Shown here: piece by piece, positions 9,033-17,936 of the stretch
Numbering within the stretch: position 1 is the stretch's first letter
Layout: each line of letters begins with the position of its first letter
Assembly (NCBI RefSeq): GCF_010367435.1
Contig: NZ_WJWY01000001.1
Location: 38,540 to 102,539 of the forward strand
Source of the DNA: Fusobacterium sp. IOR10
GTDB lineage: Bacteria > Fusobacteriota > Fusobacteriia > Fusobacteriales > Fusobacteriaceae
Reading direction: 5' to 3'
Length of the DNA stretch: 64,000 bases
Notes under the pieces: generated by a model
The model's database searches: none
What the model saw: the letters and a program-made list of their open reading frames with translations, nothing else
Told to the model about the DNA's origin: nothing
Made by a program: the position numbers and the translations under genes

Positions 9033-9747
9033 TTTTTTCTTCTTCGATTTTTTTCAGTAGATCTTTTGCAGCTGCGTGCTCTGCAGCTTTTTTGCTTTTT
9101 CCTATTCCAAATCCCTCTTTATCTAATCCTATTTTGACTACAATTTCAAAAGTTTTTTTATGATCAGGACCTGATTCTTTTACAACAGTATATTCTGGAA
9201 CTATTTTATATTTTTTTTGAACAAATTCTTGAAGAGTTGTTTTGTAATCTGTTATTTCTTCATCTTCATCAAAATGTTCTATTTCATATTGTAAAAAACT
9301 TATTCCTACTTTTTTTGATTCTTCAAAATTAGAGTCTAGGTAAATGGCACCCATAACAGCTTCAAAGGTATCACATAATGTTGAATTCCTATCTTGGCCT
9401 CCAGTCATTAACTCCCCTTTACTCAATTTCAAATACTTTCCTAATTCTAACTTTCTTGAAATTTTAGCAAAAACAGGCTCACTTACTACCATTGACTTTA
9501 TTCTTGCTAAGTCCCCTTCAGTATAATCTTCATTATGTAAATATAAATATTCTGCAACAGCAAGATCTAGAACTGCATCTCCTAGCAGTTCTAGTCTTTC
9601 ATTGTTTACTCTCTTATATTTTCTATTTTCATTTCCGAAAGATCTATGAAGAAGCGCATTTTTTAATAAATTAATATCTTTAAAAAAATAGTTTAATTTT
9701 TTTTCTAAAGATTCTAAACTTAAATCAAATTTCACTTCAATATCCAT
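9019..9747 (-). CDS. rnc: Ribonuclease III
   Basis: Cleaves double-stranded RNA, including rRNA precursors. The 242-residue protein has the signature NERLELLGDAVLDL near residue 45, a downstream catalytic Glu in CDTFEAVMGAIYLD, and a C-terminal double-stranded RNA-binding domain (about 165-235) ending in GKSKKAAEHAAAKDLL. Preceded by AAGGAG and 15 bp downstream of fabF; the fab-rnc junction is widespread in low-GC bacteria. Confidence 0.97.
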   Translation of the reverse strand: MDIEVKFDLSLESLEKKLNYFFKDINLLKNALLHRSFGNENRKYKRVNNERLELLGDAVLDLAVAEYLYLHNEDYTEGDLARIKSMVVSEPVFAKISRKLELGKYLKLSKGELMTGGQDRNSTLCDTFEAVMGAIYLDSNFEESKKVGISFLQYEIEHFDEDEEITDYKTTLQEFVQKKYKIVPEYTVVKESGPDHKKTFEIVVKIGLDKEGFGIGKSKKAAEHAAAKDLLKKIEEEKNETL

Positions 9748-9762
9748 TTCTCACTCCTTAAA

Positions 9763-10995
9763 TTAATCATTATATTTTTTCATAATTATTACTGCGTTAT
9801 GTCCGCCAAATCCTAAAGAACTGGACATTCCAACTTTTATTTCTTTTTTTTCTGCTTTATTTGGAGTATAATTTAAATCACATTCAGGATCGGGATTCTC
9901 ATAATTTGCTGTTGGAGGTATAATTCCTTCCTCTATACTTTTAGCAAGTATAACACCTTCTATTCCTCCTGCTCCTCCTAAAACATGACCTGTTGCTCCC
10001 TTTGTAGAAGAAACATTTAGCTTATATGCATATTCTCCAAATACTTCCTTAATTGCTGCACTTTCATTTTTATCGTTAAGTCCAGTAGAAGTACCATGAG
10101 CGTTAATATAATCAACTTCATCTGCTTTAACGTCTGCTTCATTCATTGCCATTCTAAAAGCTCTTGCAGCTCCATCTATGATAGGTGCTGTAATGTGATG
10201 AGCGTCACAAGTCTCTCCATATCCAACTACCTCTGCATAAATTTTAGCTCCTCTTTTTTTAGCTGTTTCTAATTCTTCTAAAAGTAATACCCCTGAACCT
10301 TCTCCCATAACAAAACCATCTCTATCAATTGTAAATGGTCTTGATGCCTTTTCTGGATCTGGATTAGTAGATAAAGCCTTCATATTTGCAAAAGCATTTA
10401 ATGCAAACTTTGTAATACACGCTTCTGTTCCCCCAGCTAGCATATAATCTGCTTTTCCCAATTTAATTGTTTCAAAAGCATCTCCTATTGAATGAGTTCC
10501 AGCTGCACAGGCAGTTACAATTGACTTATTAGGTCCTTTGGCTCCTGTATATATACCAACATTTCCTGCTGCCATATTAGCTATCATAGCAGGTATTGTA
10601 AATGGAGATATTCTTCTGACACCTTTATTCAACATAGATTCATATTGTTTTTCAAAAACTTCAATTCCTCCAATTCCAGAAGAAACTATTACTCCTACTC
10701 TTTCTGCATTTTCTTCATCTATAACTAAACCAGAATCTTCCAATGCCATTTTTGCTGCTCCTATGGCAAATTGAGTATTTCTAGCTATTTTTTTTAGCTC
10801 TTTTTTCTCTATCCCAAACTCTAAAGGAAAAAAATCTCTAATTTCAGCTGCACATTTAACTGCAGAATCTGAAGTATCAAAAGATTCTATTGTTTTTACT
10901 CCTGTTTTTCCTTCCTTTATAGCTGTCCAAGATTTTTCTAGTCCAGTTCCTAAAGCTGTAATAAGTCCTAAACCTGTAACTACAACTCTTCTCAT
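9763..10995 (-). CDS. fabF: 3-oxoacyl-ACP synthase II (FabF)
   Basis: Condensing enzyme that elongates acyl-ACP with malonyl-ACP. The catalytic triad is complete: C163 (TACAAGTHS), H300 (NAHGTSTG) and H337 (GATGHVLGGAGG). 410 residues is the usual length. It follows acpP, with a hairpin in the gap between them. Confidence 0.98.
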   Translation of the reverse strand: MRRVVVTGLGLITALGTGLEKSWTAIKEGKTGVKTIESFDTSDSAVKCAAEIRDFFPLEFGIEKKELKKIARNTQFAIGAAKMALEDSGLVIDEENAERVGVIVSSGIGGIEVFEKQYESMLNKGVRRISPFTIPAMIANMAAGNVGIYTGAKGPNKSIVTACAAGTHSIGDAFETIKLGKADYMLAGGTEACITKFALNAFANMKALSTNPDPEKASRPFTIDRDGFVMGEGSGVLLLEELETAKKRGAKIYAEVVGYGETCDAHHITAPIIDGAARAFRMAMNEADVKADEVDYINAHGTSTGLNDKNESAAIKEVFGEYAYKLNVSSTKGATGHVLGGAGGIEGVILAKSIEEGIIPPTANYENPDPECDLNYTPNKAEKKEIKVGMSSSLGFGGHNAVIIMKKYND

Positions 10996-11050
10996 AAAAT
11001 CACCTCATAATCTATAATAAAATATTTCTAAATTAATTTTTTATAATTTT

Positions 11051-11075
11051 AAAGGGGATATTACGTATCCCCTTT
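11051..11075 (-). other. Stable hairpin between acpP and fabF
   Basis: Ten-base-pair inverted repeat (11051-11060 with 11066-11075, 5-nt loop) containing four consecutive G:C pairs, 12 bp after the acpP stop. No T run follows on either strand, so it is not a standard terminator. It may stabilise the 3' end of acpP mRNA or attenuate transcription into fabF. Confidence 0.6.
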
Positions 11076-11087
11076 ATCTGTTGTTAC

Positions 11088-11315
11088 TTATTTCTTATTT
11101 GCTTCAATATAATCTATAACATCTTTTACTGTTTTTATTTTTTCTGCTGCTGTATCAGGAATTTCTATATCAAATTCTTCTTCAAAAGCCATTATTAATT
11201 CTACTGTATCTAATGAATCTGCTCCTAAATCATCAATGAAATTTGCATCTACAGTAATTTGATCTGCATCTACACCTAATTGTTCAACCACTATTTCTCT
11301 TATTTTCTCTAACAT
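11088..11315 (-). CDS. acpP: Acyl carrier protein
   Basis: Small acidic carrier whose serine in the DSL motif (S34 from the chosen start) receives 4'-phosphopantetheine and carries growing acyl chains. 75 residues. I start at ATG 11315, 7 bp after GGAGG, rather than the TTG one codon upstream. It has its own likely promoter in the fabD-acpP gap, as expected for a protein needed in excess over the enzymes. Confidence 0.97.
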   Translation of the reverse strand: MLEKIREIVVEQLGVDADQITVDANFIDDLGADSLDTVELIMAFEEEFDIEIPDTAAEKIKTVKDVIDYIEANKK

Positions 11316-11362
11316 CAATTTTCCTCCTGAATTCTTTATTATTTTTAAATGTTTTCAATACC

Positions 11363-11391
11363 ATATTACCAAATTTAGCAATAGTTTTCAA
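11363..11391 (-). promoter_or_regulatory. Likely promoter of acpP
   Basis: Minus strand TTGAAA (11386-11391), 17-bp spacer, TAATAT (11363-11368), about 50 bp before acpP and just after the fabD stop. Confidence 0.6.
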
Positions 11392-11398
11392 CAATTTA

Positions 11399-12310
11399 TT
11401 ATAAATTATCAATAGCTGAAAGTGAGTTTATGCTTACAACCTTTAAATTTTTGTCTATTTTTCTTATAAGCCCAGCTAATGTTTTCCCTGGACCTATTTC
11501 ATAAATTGTTTCTACACCATTCTCTTTTAATTTTTCAATAGTTTCAACCCATCTTACTGGCCCAAAACTTTGATTGTATATTTCTTCTTTTAATTCATTT
11601 CCTGTAGAGATAATTTCTGCTGTTGTGTTTGCTACTAATTTTATTTTAGTATCTTTAAACTCATAAGTTTCTATTTCTTTTTTTAATTTTTCTCCAGCTG
11701 GTTTCATTAATGATGAATGAAATGGCCCTGATACAGGAAGAAGTAATGCTCTTCTTGCTCCATTTTCCTTTAGCAATTCACATGATTTTTCTATGGAATC
11801 TTTATCCCCTGCTATTACTGTTTGCTTTGGTTCGTTGAAATTAACTGCTTCAACTACTCCTGTAACTGTTTTTAGAAGTTCTATTATTTTCTCTGAAGGC
11901 ATACCAATTATTGCAGCCATCCCCCCATTTACTTTTTCAGCTATTTCATTCATAGCTTCTCCTCTAAAAGAAGTTAACTTAACAGTCTCATCTAAACTTA
12001 AAAATTCAGCAGATCCAATAGCTGAATATTCTCCAACTGAATGTCCTGCTACAAAATCAGGATAAATTCCTTTTTCTTTTAATAATTTATCTAAAATTAA
12101 ACTCATGGCAACTATTGCTGGTTGAGTATACTTAGTTTTCTTTAAAAGTTCTTCTGGACCATCAAACATTGCTGTTTTTAAATCAAAAGAAAGATTTTTG
12201 AAAATTTTATCGTATTCTTTTCTAGCTAAATCATTATTTTCATAAATATCTTTTCCCATTCCAACAAATTGACTTCCTTGTCCTGGAAAAACAAAAGCTA
12301 CTTTTCCCAT
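11399..12310 (-). CDS. fabD: Malonyl-CoA:ACP transacylase (FabD)
   Basis: Loads malonate from malonyl-CoA onto ACP. FPGQGSQ opening, nucleophile S91 in GHSVGEYSA, and catalytic His in PVSGPFHSSLM. I start at ATG 12310 because AAGGAG lies just upstream; the frame stays open 10 codons further but runs through that site. 303 residues, normal for the family. Confidence 0.97.
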   Translation of the reverse strand: MGKVAFVFPGQGSQFVGMGKDIYENNDLARKEYDKIFKNLSFDLKTAMFDGPEELLKKTKYTQPAIVAMSLILDKLLKEKGIYPDFVAGHSVGEYSAIGSAEFLSLDETVKLTSFRGEAMNEIAEKVNGGMAAIIGMPSEKIIELLKTVTGVVEAVNFNEPKQTVIAGDKDSIEKSCELLKENGARRALLLPVSGPFHSSLMKPAGEKLKKEIETYEFKDTKIKLVANTTAEIISTGNELKEEIYNQSFGPVRWVETIEKLKENGVETIYEIGPGKTLAGLIRKIDKNLKVVSINSLSAIDNL

Positions 12311-12330
12311 AAAAATTCTCCTTTTTTTAT

Positions 12331-12346
12331 AATTACACATGTAATT
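12331..12346 (-). promoter_or_regulatory. Inverted repeat on the fabD promoter (candidate operator)
   Basis: Seven-bp arms AATTACA and TGTAATT separated by 2 bp. The repeat overlaps half of the fabD -10 hexamer and the expected transcription start. That position is typical of a repressor site. It does not match the FapR or FabT consensus as I know them; no regulator is assigned. Confidence 0.45.
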
Positions 12347-12372
12347 TTATCACAGTTTTATTTTTATTTCAA
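12344..12372 (-). promoter_or_regulatory. Likely promoter of fabD
   Basis: Minus strand TTGAAA (12367-12372), 17-bp spacer, TAAAAT (12344-12349), in the fabH-fabD gap about 35 bp before the fabD start. Confidence 0.65.
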
Positions 12373-12384
12373 CATATTTTAAAA

Positions 12385-13371
12385 CTATTTACTCCATTTC
12401 ATTATTAGAGATCCGTATGTTAAACCTGCTCCAAAACCTGTTAAAGCAATCAAATCTCCTTTTTTCAATTTACCTTCATCTATAGCTTCAGACATAGCAA
12501 TTCCTATTGAAGCTGCTGATGTATTTCCATATTTTTCAAGATTAATATATACTTTTTCATAAGGAATTCCTAATTTTTTTACAGCAGATTTTATTATTCT
12601 TAAATTAGCTTGATGAGGAAATACCATATCTATATTTTTTAAATCTATATTCCCTTGTTCTGCTGCTTTTTTTGTTGCATAAGGTAAGGCTTTCACAGCA
12701 AACTTAAATACATCTGTTCCATTCATCTCTATAAAATGTTCTCTATTATCAAATCTTTCTTGAGTTATTGGATATCTTGTTCCACCAGCTTTTATTCTTA
12801 GAGTTCCATCTGTTACACCTTCTGTTCCAAGATAAGAAGATATTATTCCATAACCTTCTTCCACTTCTCCTAAAACTGCTGCAGCTGCCCCATCTCCAAA
12901 TAAAATACCTGTATTTCTATCTTGCATATCTATAATTCTTGAAATTGATTCTGCTGCTATTACTAAAACTTTTTTATACATCCCTGACTGTATCATTGCC
13001 TTCCCAACTGTTAAAGAATATATAAAACCACTACATGCTGCTTCTAAATCAAAAGCTGCTGCATTTTTAGCTCTTAATTTATTTTGAATTAGAGAAGAGC
13101 AATTTTGAGCTCTGTAATCAGGAGTACATGTAGCTAAAATTATTAAATCTATATCTTCAGCTTTAATGTTTGCATCTTTTAAGGCTATTTTCGATGCTTC
13201 AACTCCTAAATCAGAAGTTCCTTGATCTTCAGCAGCATATCTTCTTTCCTTTATACCTGTCCTTGTAGTTATCCATTCGTCTGATGTGTCTACTAATTTC
13301 TCCCAATCAGCATTAGTCATTATTTTTTCAGGCACATATTTACCAAATCCTAATATTCCAACACTTTTCAA
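12385..13371 (-). CDS. fabH: 3-oxoacyl-ACP synthase III (FabH)
   Basis: Starts fatty acid synthesis by condensing acetyl-CoA with malonyl-ACP. Catalytic Cys in the LEAACSGF segment (C113), His in FPHQANLRI and Asn in NLEKYGNTSAAS form the usual triad. Two TTG codons could start it; I prefer 13371 (9 bp after GGAGG) over 13377 (only 3 bp). 328 residues. Lies directly after a 10-bp tandem repeat that separates it from plsX. Confidence 0.95.
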   Translation of the reverse strand: MKSVGILGFGKYVPEKIMTNADWEKLVDTSDEWITTRTGIKERRYAAEDQGTSDLGVEASKIALKDANIKAEDIDLIILATCTPDYRAQNCSSLIQNKLRAKNAAAFDLEAACSGFIYSLTVGKAMIQSGMYKKVLVIAAESISRIIDMQDRNTGILFGDGAAAAVLGEVEEGYGIISSYLGTEGVTDGTLRIKAGGTRYPITQERFDNREHFIEMNGTDVFKFAVKALPYATKKAAEQGNIDLKNIDMVFPHQANLRIIKSAVKKLGIPYEKVYINLEKYGNTSAASIGIAMSEAIDEGKLKKGDLIALTGFGAGLTYGSLIMKWSK

Positions 13372-13387
13372 AGCCAATTACCTCCAG

Positions 13388-13442
13388 TTATTATTATTTA
13401 TTATTATTTATTATTATTTATTATTATTTATTATTATTTATT
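13388..13442. repeat. 10-bp tandem repeat, about 5.5 copies
   Basis: Unit TTATTATTTA repeated five times without mismatch (13391-13440), plus 3 matching bases before and 2 after. It covers the last codons and stop of plsX and runs to within 2 bp of the fabH ribosome binding site. On the coding strand it supplies TAA stops and the terminal NNNK of PlsX. Confidence 0.95.
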
Positions 13443-14422
13443 GTATTTTTTAATTTTTCCACAAAATTATTTTTTGCAAAATTATCAGCAACCATTATGG
13501 CATTTTTTATTCCAATATAATCAGAATTTCCATGGGCTTTTATTGATATACCGTTTAGTCCTAAAAATAAAGCTCCTCCATATTCTGAGGAATCTAACTT
13601 ATTCTTCATTTTTCTCAAAGGTTTTTTCAAAAATAATACTCCAATTTTTGAAAGAAAGCTCTTTTGTATTTCTTCTTTTAACATTGAAAATATATAATTG
13701 GCTACTCCTTCACTTGTTTTCAATACCATGTTCCCTGTGAAACCATCTGAAACAATAACATCTGTATCTCCAGACATCATTTCTCTACTTTCTATATTAC
13801 CTGTAAAACTAATGTTTTTATTTTCCTTTAATAATTCATATGCTTGTCTAGTTATCTCATTTCCTTTTCCTTCTTCACTTCCTATGTTTAGTAAAGATAC
13901 TTTAGGAGAAGTTATATTTAAAATTTCCTTTGCAAACTCACTTCCCATAATTGCAAATTGATTTATATATTCTGGCTTTGTATCTGCATTTGCTCCAACA
14001 TCCATAAAAACTATATGTCCTTTTTTCGAAGGAAATACTGTTGCTATTGCTGGTCTTAATATCCCCTTAATTCTTCTCAATTTAAGTTGACTTGCTGAAA
14101 TTAATGCCCCTGTATTCCCAGAAGATATAAATGCGTCTCCTTGTTTATTTTTAACTAGATCTAATCCTACATTAATTGATGATTTCTTTTTCTCTCTAAC
14201 AGCTATCATTGGTTCATCTGTCATTTCTATGACTTCATCTGCATTAACTATTTTTAATCTTTCATTGGAATATCCCATTTCTTTTATAATTTTTGATAAT
14301 TTTTCTTCTTGTCCTACAACTATTACTTCTATATCTTCTTTTTCTTTTAAAGCTAAAACTATCCCTTTTAGTACTTCCTTACTTCCTTTGTCTCCCCCCA
14401 TGCCATCTACAACTATTCTCAT
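13424..14422 (-). CDS. plsX: Phosphate acyltransferase PlsX
   Basis: Converts acyl-ACP to acyl-phosphate for phospholipid synthesis. 332 residues; glycine-rich MRIVVDGMGGDKG opening, SSGNTGAL, FMDVGANAD and the VSDGFTGNMVLKT motif are characteristic. First gene after the rpmF terminator and immediately before fabH, the usual rpmF-plsX-fabH order. The C-terminus and stop are formed from the tandem repeat. Confidence 0.96.
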   Translation of the reverse strand: MRIVVDGMGGDKGSKEVLKGIVLALKEKEDIEVIVVGQEEKLSKIIKEMGYSNERLKIVNADEVIEMTDEPMIAVREKKKSSINVGLDLVKNKQGDAFISSGNTGALISASQLKLRRIKGILRPAIATVFPSKKGHIVFMDVGANADTKPEYINQFAIMGSEFAKEILNITSPKVSLLNIGSEEGKGNEITRQAYELLKENKNISFTGNIESREMMSGDTDVIVSDGFTGNMVLKTSEGVANYIFSMLKEEIQKSFLSKIGVLFLKKPLRKMKNKLDSSEYGGALFLGLNGISIKAHGNSDYIGIKNAIMVADNFAKNNFVEKLKNTINNNK

Positions 14423-14573
14423 TTTTCACCTCTAAAAAAATTTCATTTTCTATATTTTAACATAAAATTTTTATTTTTTCTTAAAGAAATTCTATTAATT
14501 ACATTATTACTATATATAAATATGAATTTTATTCATTTAAATTATTTTCATTCACTATAAATTTTCAAAAAAT

Positions 14574-14610
14574 AAAAAAAGCAAGTTGGTTAATTCCTCT
14601 TGCTTTTTTT
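14574..14610 (-). terminator. Terminator between rpmF and plsX (bidirectional shape)
   Basis: GCAAG/CTTGC core stem (14581-14585 with 14599-14603), flanked by A and T runs that extend the stem and give a T tail on both strands. About 13 bp past the rpmF stop, so yceD-rpmF and plsX-fabH are at least partly separate transcripts. Confidence 0.85.
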
Positions 14611-14622
14611 ATTTAGTCTAAA

Positions 14623-14802
14623 TTACTCAGCTAAATTTAGTACTTGTTTTCCATTGTAGTCTCCGCAATCTAAACATACTCTATGAGGTCTTTTTGTAGC
14701 TCCACATTTTTCACAAGTAATCAAAGTAGTTCCTGCAATTTTGTGATGAGATCTTCTCATATTTTTTTTAGCTTTTGAAGTCTTTTTCTTAGGTACTGCC
14801 AT
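14623..14802 (-). CDS. rpmF: 50S ribosomal protein L32
   Basis: 59-residue zinc-containing L32. [10 protein letters not shown] start and four zinc cysteines C30, C33, C43 and C46. The strong AGGAGGGG site precedes the ATG. Lies between yceD and plsX, the conserved order in many bacteria. Confidence 0.97.
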   Translation of the reverse strand: MAVPKKKTSKAKKNMRRSHHKIAGTTLITCEKCGATKRPHRVCLDCGDYNGKQVLNLAE

Positions 14803-14833
14803 CTCAGTTTCCCCTCCTCACAACTTTCTTATT

Positions 14834-15325
14834 TTAATTTTTTATTTCAATGTCCAACAATCCCATCCATCTTGGATCTGGTTGGTCTTCTCCATATTTT
14901 TTCAAATACATATCATCTGAACATCCCCCACTACATTTTGGATACTGAGGAATATCTAAAATAATTTGTTCTCTTACAAATTCTAAAATATCAATTTCTT
15001 CATTATTAGCTTTGAAATAATCATCAACATTCATCACTTCATTTTTACTTAATGAATTTTGATAATCTTGATAATCTTCTTCATTTAGAAATATTCCATA
15101 AAACTTTCTTTTTTCTAACTTTATAATAACATCTTCTAGACATCTTATACATGAAGATTTTACATTAGCTGAATATATTCCTTCAACTATATATTCATTT
15201 TCAACTTTAGAAACTGAACCATTTATATGGACATCTCCTTCTAAAAATATATCTTCAATATTAGATACACATAGTTCAAATTCTTTTAAATAATCATTAT
15301 TGAACTCATTTAATTTAACTTTCAA
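14834..15325 (-). CDS. yceD: YceD family protein (DUF177)
   Basis: 163 residues. Diagnostic features are the CIRCLED segment in the middle and the C-terminal CSGGC plus DPRWMGL motif, which usually reads DPRW..L in this family. YceD is implicated in rRNA or ribosome maturation and almost always sits before rpmF, as here. The start is TTG at 15325 with AGGAGG 8 bp upstream. First gene of its transcript, behind a near-consensus promoter. Confidence 0.92.
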   Translation of the reverse strand: MKVKLNEFNNDYLKEFELCVSNIEDIFLEGDVHINGSVSKVENEYIVEGIYSANVKSSCIRCLEDVIIKLEKRKFYGIFLNEEDYQDYQNSLSKNEVMNVDDYFKANNEEIDILEFVREQIILDIPQYPKCSGGCSDDMYLKKYGEDQPDPRWMGLLDIEIKN

Positions 15326-15356
15326 CTATAGCCTCCTATTATTGTGATACCTAGTT

Positions 15357-15385
15357 ATTCTACACGGTTTTTAGACTAATGTCAA
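15357..15385 (-). promoter_or_regulatory. Promoter of yceD-rpmF
   Basis: Minus strand TTGACA (15380-15385), 17-bp spacer, TAGAAT (15357-15362). Confidence 0.85.
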
Positions 15386-15396
15386 GTATAATTTCT

Positions 15397-16491
15397 TTAT
15401 ACATTAAATAAAAATTCCATTAAATCCCCATCTTTAACAATATAATCTTTACCTTCTACTCTCATAGCTCCAACTTCTTGAGCTCCCTTCCATCCTGAAA
15501 ATTTTACAAAGTCTTCATATGAACAAACTTTAGCCCTTATAAATCCTTTTTCAAAATCTGTATGAATTACTCCTGCAGCTTGAGGTGCTAAATCACCAAT
15601 GGAAATTGTCCATGATCTTACTTCTTTAACTCCTGCTGTAAAGTATGTTTGTAACCCCAATAATTTGAATCCTGCTTTTATTAATCTATTTAACCCTGCT
15701 TCTTTAACTCCTAAACTTTCTAAAAATTCTTCTTTATCTTCTTTTCCCATTTCTTGTAATTCTTCTTCCACTTTAGCAGAAACTATTACAACTTCAGATC
15801 CCAACTTATCAGCATAATCTTTAACTTGATCAACATATTTATTTCCATCTGCTAAATCATCTTCAGATACATTTGTAACAAACATCATTGGTTTTATAGT
15901 TAAAAATTGATATACCTTTAATAAATTATTCTCTTCTTCTGTTAATTCCAATGTTTTTAATAGTTTTTCATCATTTAAATGATTTAAACATTTTTCTAAA
16001 ATCGGAACTAATTTTACAGCCTCTTTATTTTTAGATACTAATAATTTTTTATTTTTTTCCAAAGCTCTTTCAACTGTTTCTAAATCCGCTAAAATAAGCT
16101 CTCCGTTTATTATATCTATATCTTTTAAAGGATTAACTTCTCCATTTACATGAATTACATTTTCATCAGCAAAGCATCTAACTACTTGACAAATTGCTGC
16201 AGTTCCTCTTATATTTGATAAAAATTTATTTCCTAATCCTTCTCCCTTGGAAGCTCCTTCAACTAAACCTGCTATATCAACAAATTCAACAGTTGCATTA
16301 ACTACTCTGTTGGGATTTATTATCTTGGATAATTCTTCTAATCTTTCATCTGGAACAGTTACCATTCCTACATTTGGCTCTATAGTACAAAAGGGATAAT
16401 TTGCAGCTTCTGCTGCTCCTGCCTTTGTTATTGCATTAAATAATGTTGATTTTCCTACATTTGGTAAACCAACTATTCCTATTCCTATCAT
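15397..16491 (-). CDS. ychF: Redox-regulated ATPase YchF (Obg family)
   Basis: Ribosome-associated P-loop ATPase. Walker [10 protein letters not shown] at 8-16 and the altered base-recognition motif TNVSE (NxxE in place of NKxD) show the ATP preference typical of YchF. The C-terminal TGS domain is visible ([14 protein letters not shown] to [13 protein letters not shown]). 364 residues, normal. Transcribed alone from its own promoter. Confidence 0.97.
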   Translation of the reverse strand: MIGIGIVGLPNVGKSTLFNAITKAGAAEAANYPFCTIEPNVGMVTVPDERLEELSKIINPNRVVNATVEFVDIAGLVEGASKGEGLGNKFLSNIRGTAAICQVVRCFADENVIHVNGEVNPLKDIDIINGELILADLETVERALEKNKKLLVSKNKEAVKLVPILEKCLNHLNDEKLLKTLELTEEENNLLKVYQFLTIKPMMFVTNVSEDDLADGNKYVDQVKDYADKLGSEVVIVSAKVEEELQEMGKEDKEEFLESLGVKEAGLNRLIKAGFKLLGLQTYFTAGVKEVRSWTISIGDLAPQAAGVIHTDFEKGFIRAKVCSYEDFVKFSGWKGAQEVGAMRVEGKDYIVKDGDLMEFLFNV

Positions 16492-16525
16492 TTCATATTC
16501 CTCCTGAAATTTTAATTTACTATCA

Positions 16526-16554
16526 ATTTTAACATATATAATTTTCTTTGTAAA
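16526..16554 (-). promoter_or_regulatory. Likely promoter of ychF
   Basis: Minus strand TTTACA (16549-16554), 17-bp spacer, TAAAAT (16526-16531), about 35 bp before the start codon. Confidence 0.7.
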
Positions 16555-16592
16555 TAAAATTACAGTTGAAAATATTTAATTTCTACATTAAT

Positions 16593-16628
16593 AAAAAGAA
16601 TAACACAGACACCTGTGTTATCCTTTTT
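16593..16628 (-). terminator. Terminator of the S10-spc operon after secY
   Basis: Eight-bp stem TAACACAG/CTGTGTTA (16601-16608 with 16613-16620), extended by A/T pairing, with a T tail on the minus strand. The hairpin abuts the secY stop codon, so the long ribosomal transcript ends here. Confidence 0.9.
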
Positions 16629-17907
16629 ATAAAAATCCTTTATACTCTTTCATAACTAAATGGGCATCTATCTGTTGAACTGTATCTAAAGCAACTCCTA
16701 CTACGATTATTATACCAGTCCCTCCAAAGAACACTGGTAATCCTAAAGCAGTAAAAATAGCCATTGGCAAAATAGCAATAATAGCTAGGAAGATTGCTCC
16801 ACCCCAAGTTATTCTTGTTACAACACCTTCTAAATATTCAACAGTTTCCTCACCAGGTCTAATTCCTGGTATAGTTCCTCCACCTTGTTTTAAATTATCT
16901 GCTACCTTTTCAGGATCAAATATTATAGCTGTATAGAAAAATGAAAAGAATACTATAATTAATGCATATAAAATCATATATACAGGATGTTTTTGATTAA
17001 AAATCAAAACTATATAGTCCCTAAATGGAAATGTAACAGGTAAAGCTTTTGTTATCAATGTTGGTATCATCATTAACACTGAGGCAAAAATTACCGGCAT
17101 AACTCCAGATGTATTCAATTTTAAAGGAATATATGAATTTTGCGACATTCCTCCTTGTCTTCCGAAACCTTTCCCAACATAATGTACGGGTATTTTTCTT
17201 TGTCCAAGTTGGAATATAACTATTCCTGTAACAGTTAAAACAGCTGCTATTGCAACAGCAATAAAAACTGGTATTATGAATTTACTTCCTTTCATTAATT
17301 GTATTGTTTGAGCAATACTAGATGGTCCTCTTGAAATAACATTTAAAAATATTAATAAAGAAACACCATTTCCTATACCATTAACTGATATTTGTTCACC
17401 TACCCACATTAAGAACACTGTTCCTGCTGTAAGTATAGTTACTGTTACTAACATAAATTTAAAACCTGGATCAATAACCAACCCTGAGGATGTAAGCCAA
17501 ACACAGACTCCTATCCCTTGCATAATAGTTATTAGTATTGTCACATATCTTGTCCATTGATTGATTCTACTTCGTCCTGATTCTCCCTCTTTTTGAATTT
17601 CTTCAATTTTTGGAATAATTACACCAAGTAAACTAAATACAATAGATGCATTGATATATGGTACTATCCCCAATGCAAAAATAGAAATTCTTTGAAAAGC
17701 TCCCCCTGAAAACATATTGATGAATCCTAATAAATCATTTTGAGATGTCATTGCTGTCAGTCTCTCTATGTCTATGCCTGGAGCAGGGATAAAAGTCCCC
17801 ACTCTAGCAACTAGAAACATCAACAAGGTAAAAACAATTCTTGCTTTTAATTCAGGAATACCCATGATTCCTCTTAACTTCACATTAAAGCTTTCCATTA
17901 AAGTCAA
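16627..17907 (-). CDS. secY: Preprotein translocase subunit SecY
   Basis: Pore subunit of the Sec translocon in the cytoplasmic membrane. 426 residues with ten hydrophobic segments; the FIPAPGID loop, QKEGESGRSRINQWTRY and the cytoplasmic GGTIPGIRPGEET loop are typical. The TTG at 17907 is the likely start, 7 bp after GAGGTG; the ATG three codons later is too far from that site. Last gene of the operon: adk, map and infA do not follow. Confidence 0.96.
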   Translation of the reverse strand: MTLMESFNVKLRGIMGIPELKARIVFTLLMFLVARVGTFIPAPGIDIERLTAMTSQNDLLGFINMFSGGAFQRISIFALGIVPYINASIVFSLLGVIIPKIEEIQKEGESGRSRINQWTRYVTILITIMQGIGVCVWLTSSGLVIDPGFKFMLVTVTILTAGTVFLMWVGEQISVNGIGNGVSLLIFLNVISRGPSSIAQTIQLMKGSKFIIPVFIAVAIAAVLTVTGIVIFQLGQRKIPVHYVGKGFGRQGGMSQNSYIPLKLNTSGVMPVIFASVLMMIPTLITKALPVTFPFRDYIVLIFNQKHPVYMILYALIIVFFSFFYTAIIFDPEKVADNLKQGGGTIPGIRPGEETVEYLEGVVTRITWGGAIFLAIIAILPMAIFTALGLPVFFGGTGIIIVVGVALDTVQQIDAHLVMKEYKGFL

Positions 17908-17936
17908 AGTTTTTCACCTCGCTTATATAGTCAAGA

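Noticed and set aside
13388..13442. CRISPR array
   Set aside because: The repeat unit is 10 bp with no spacers; a simple tandem repeat.
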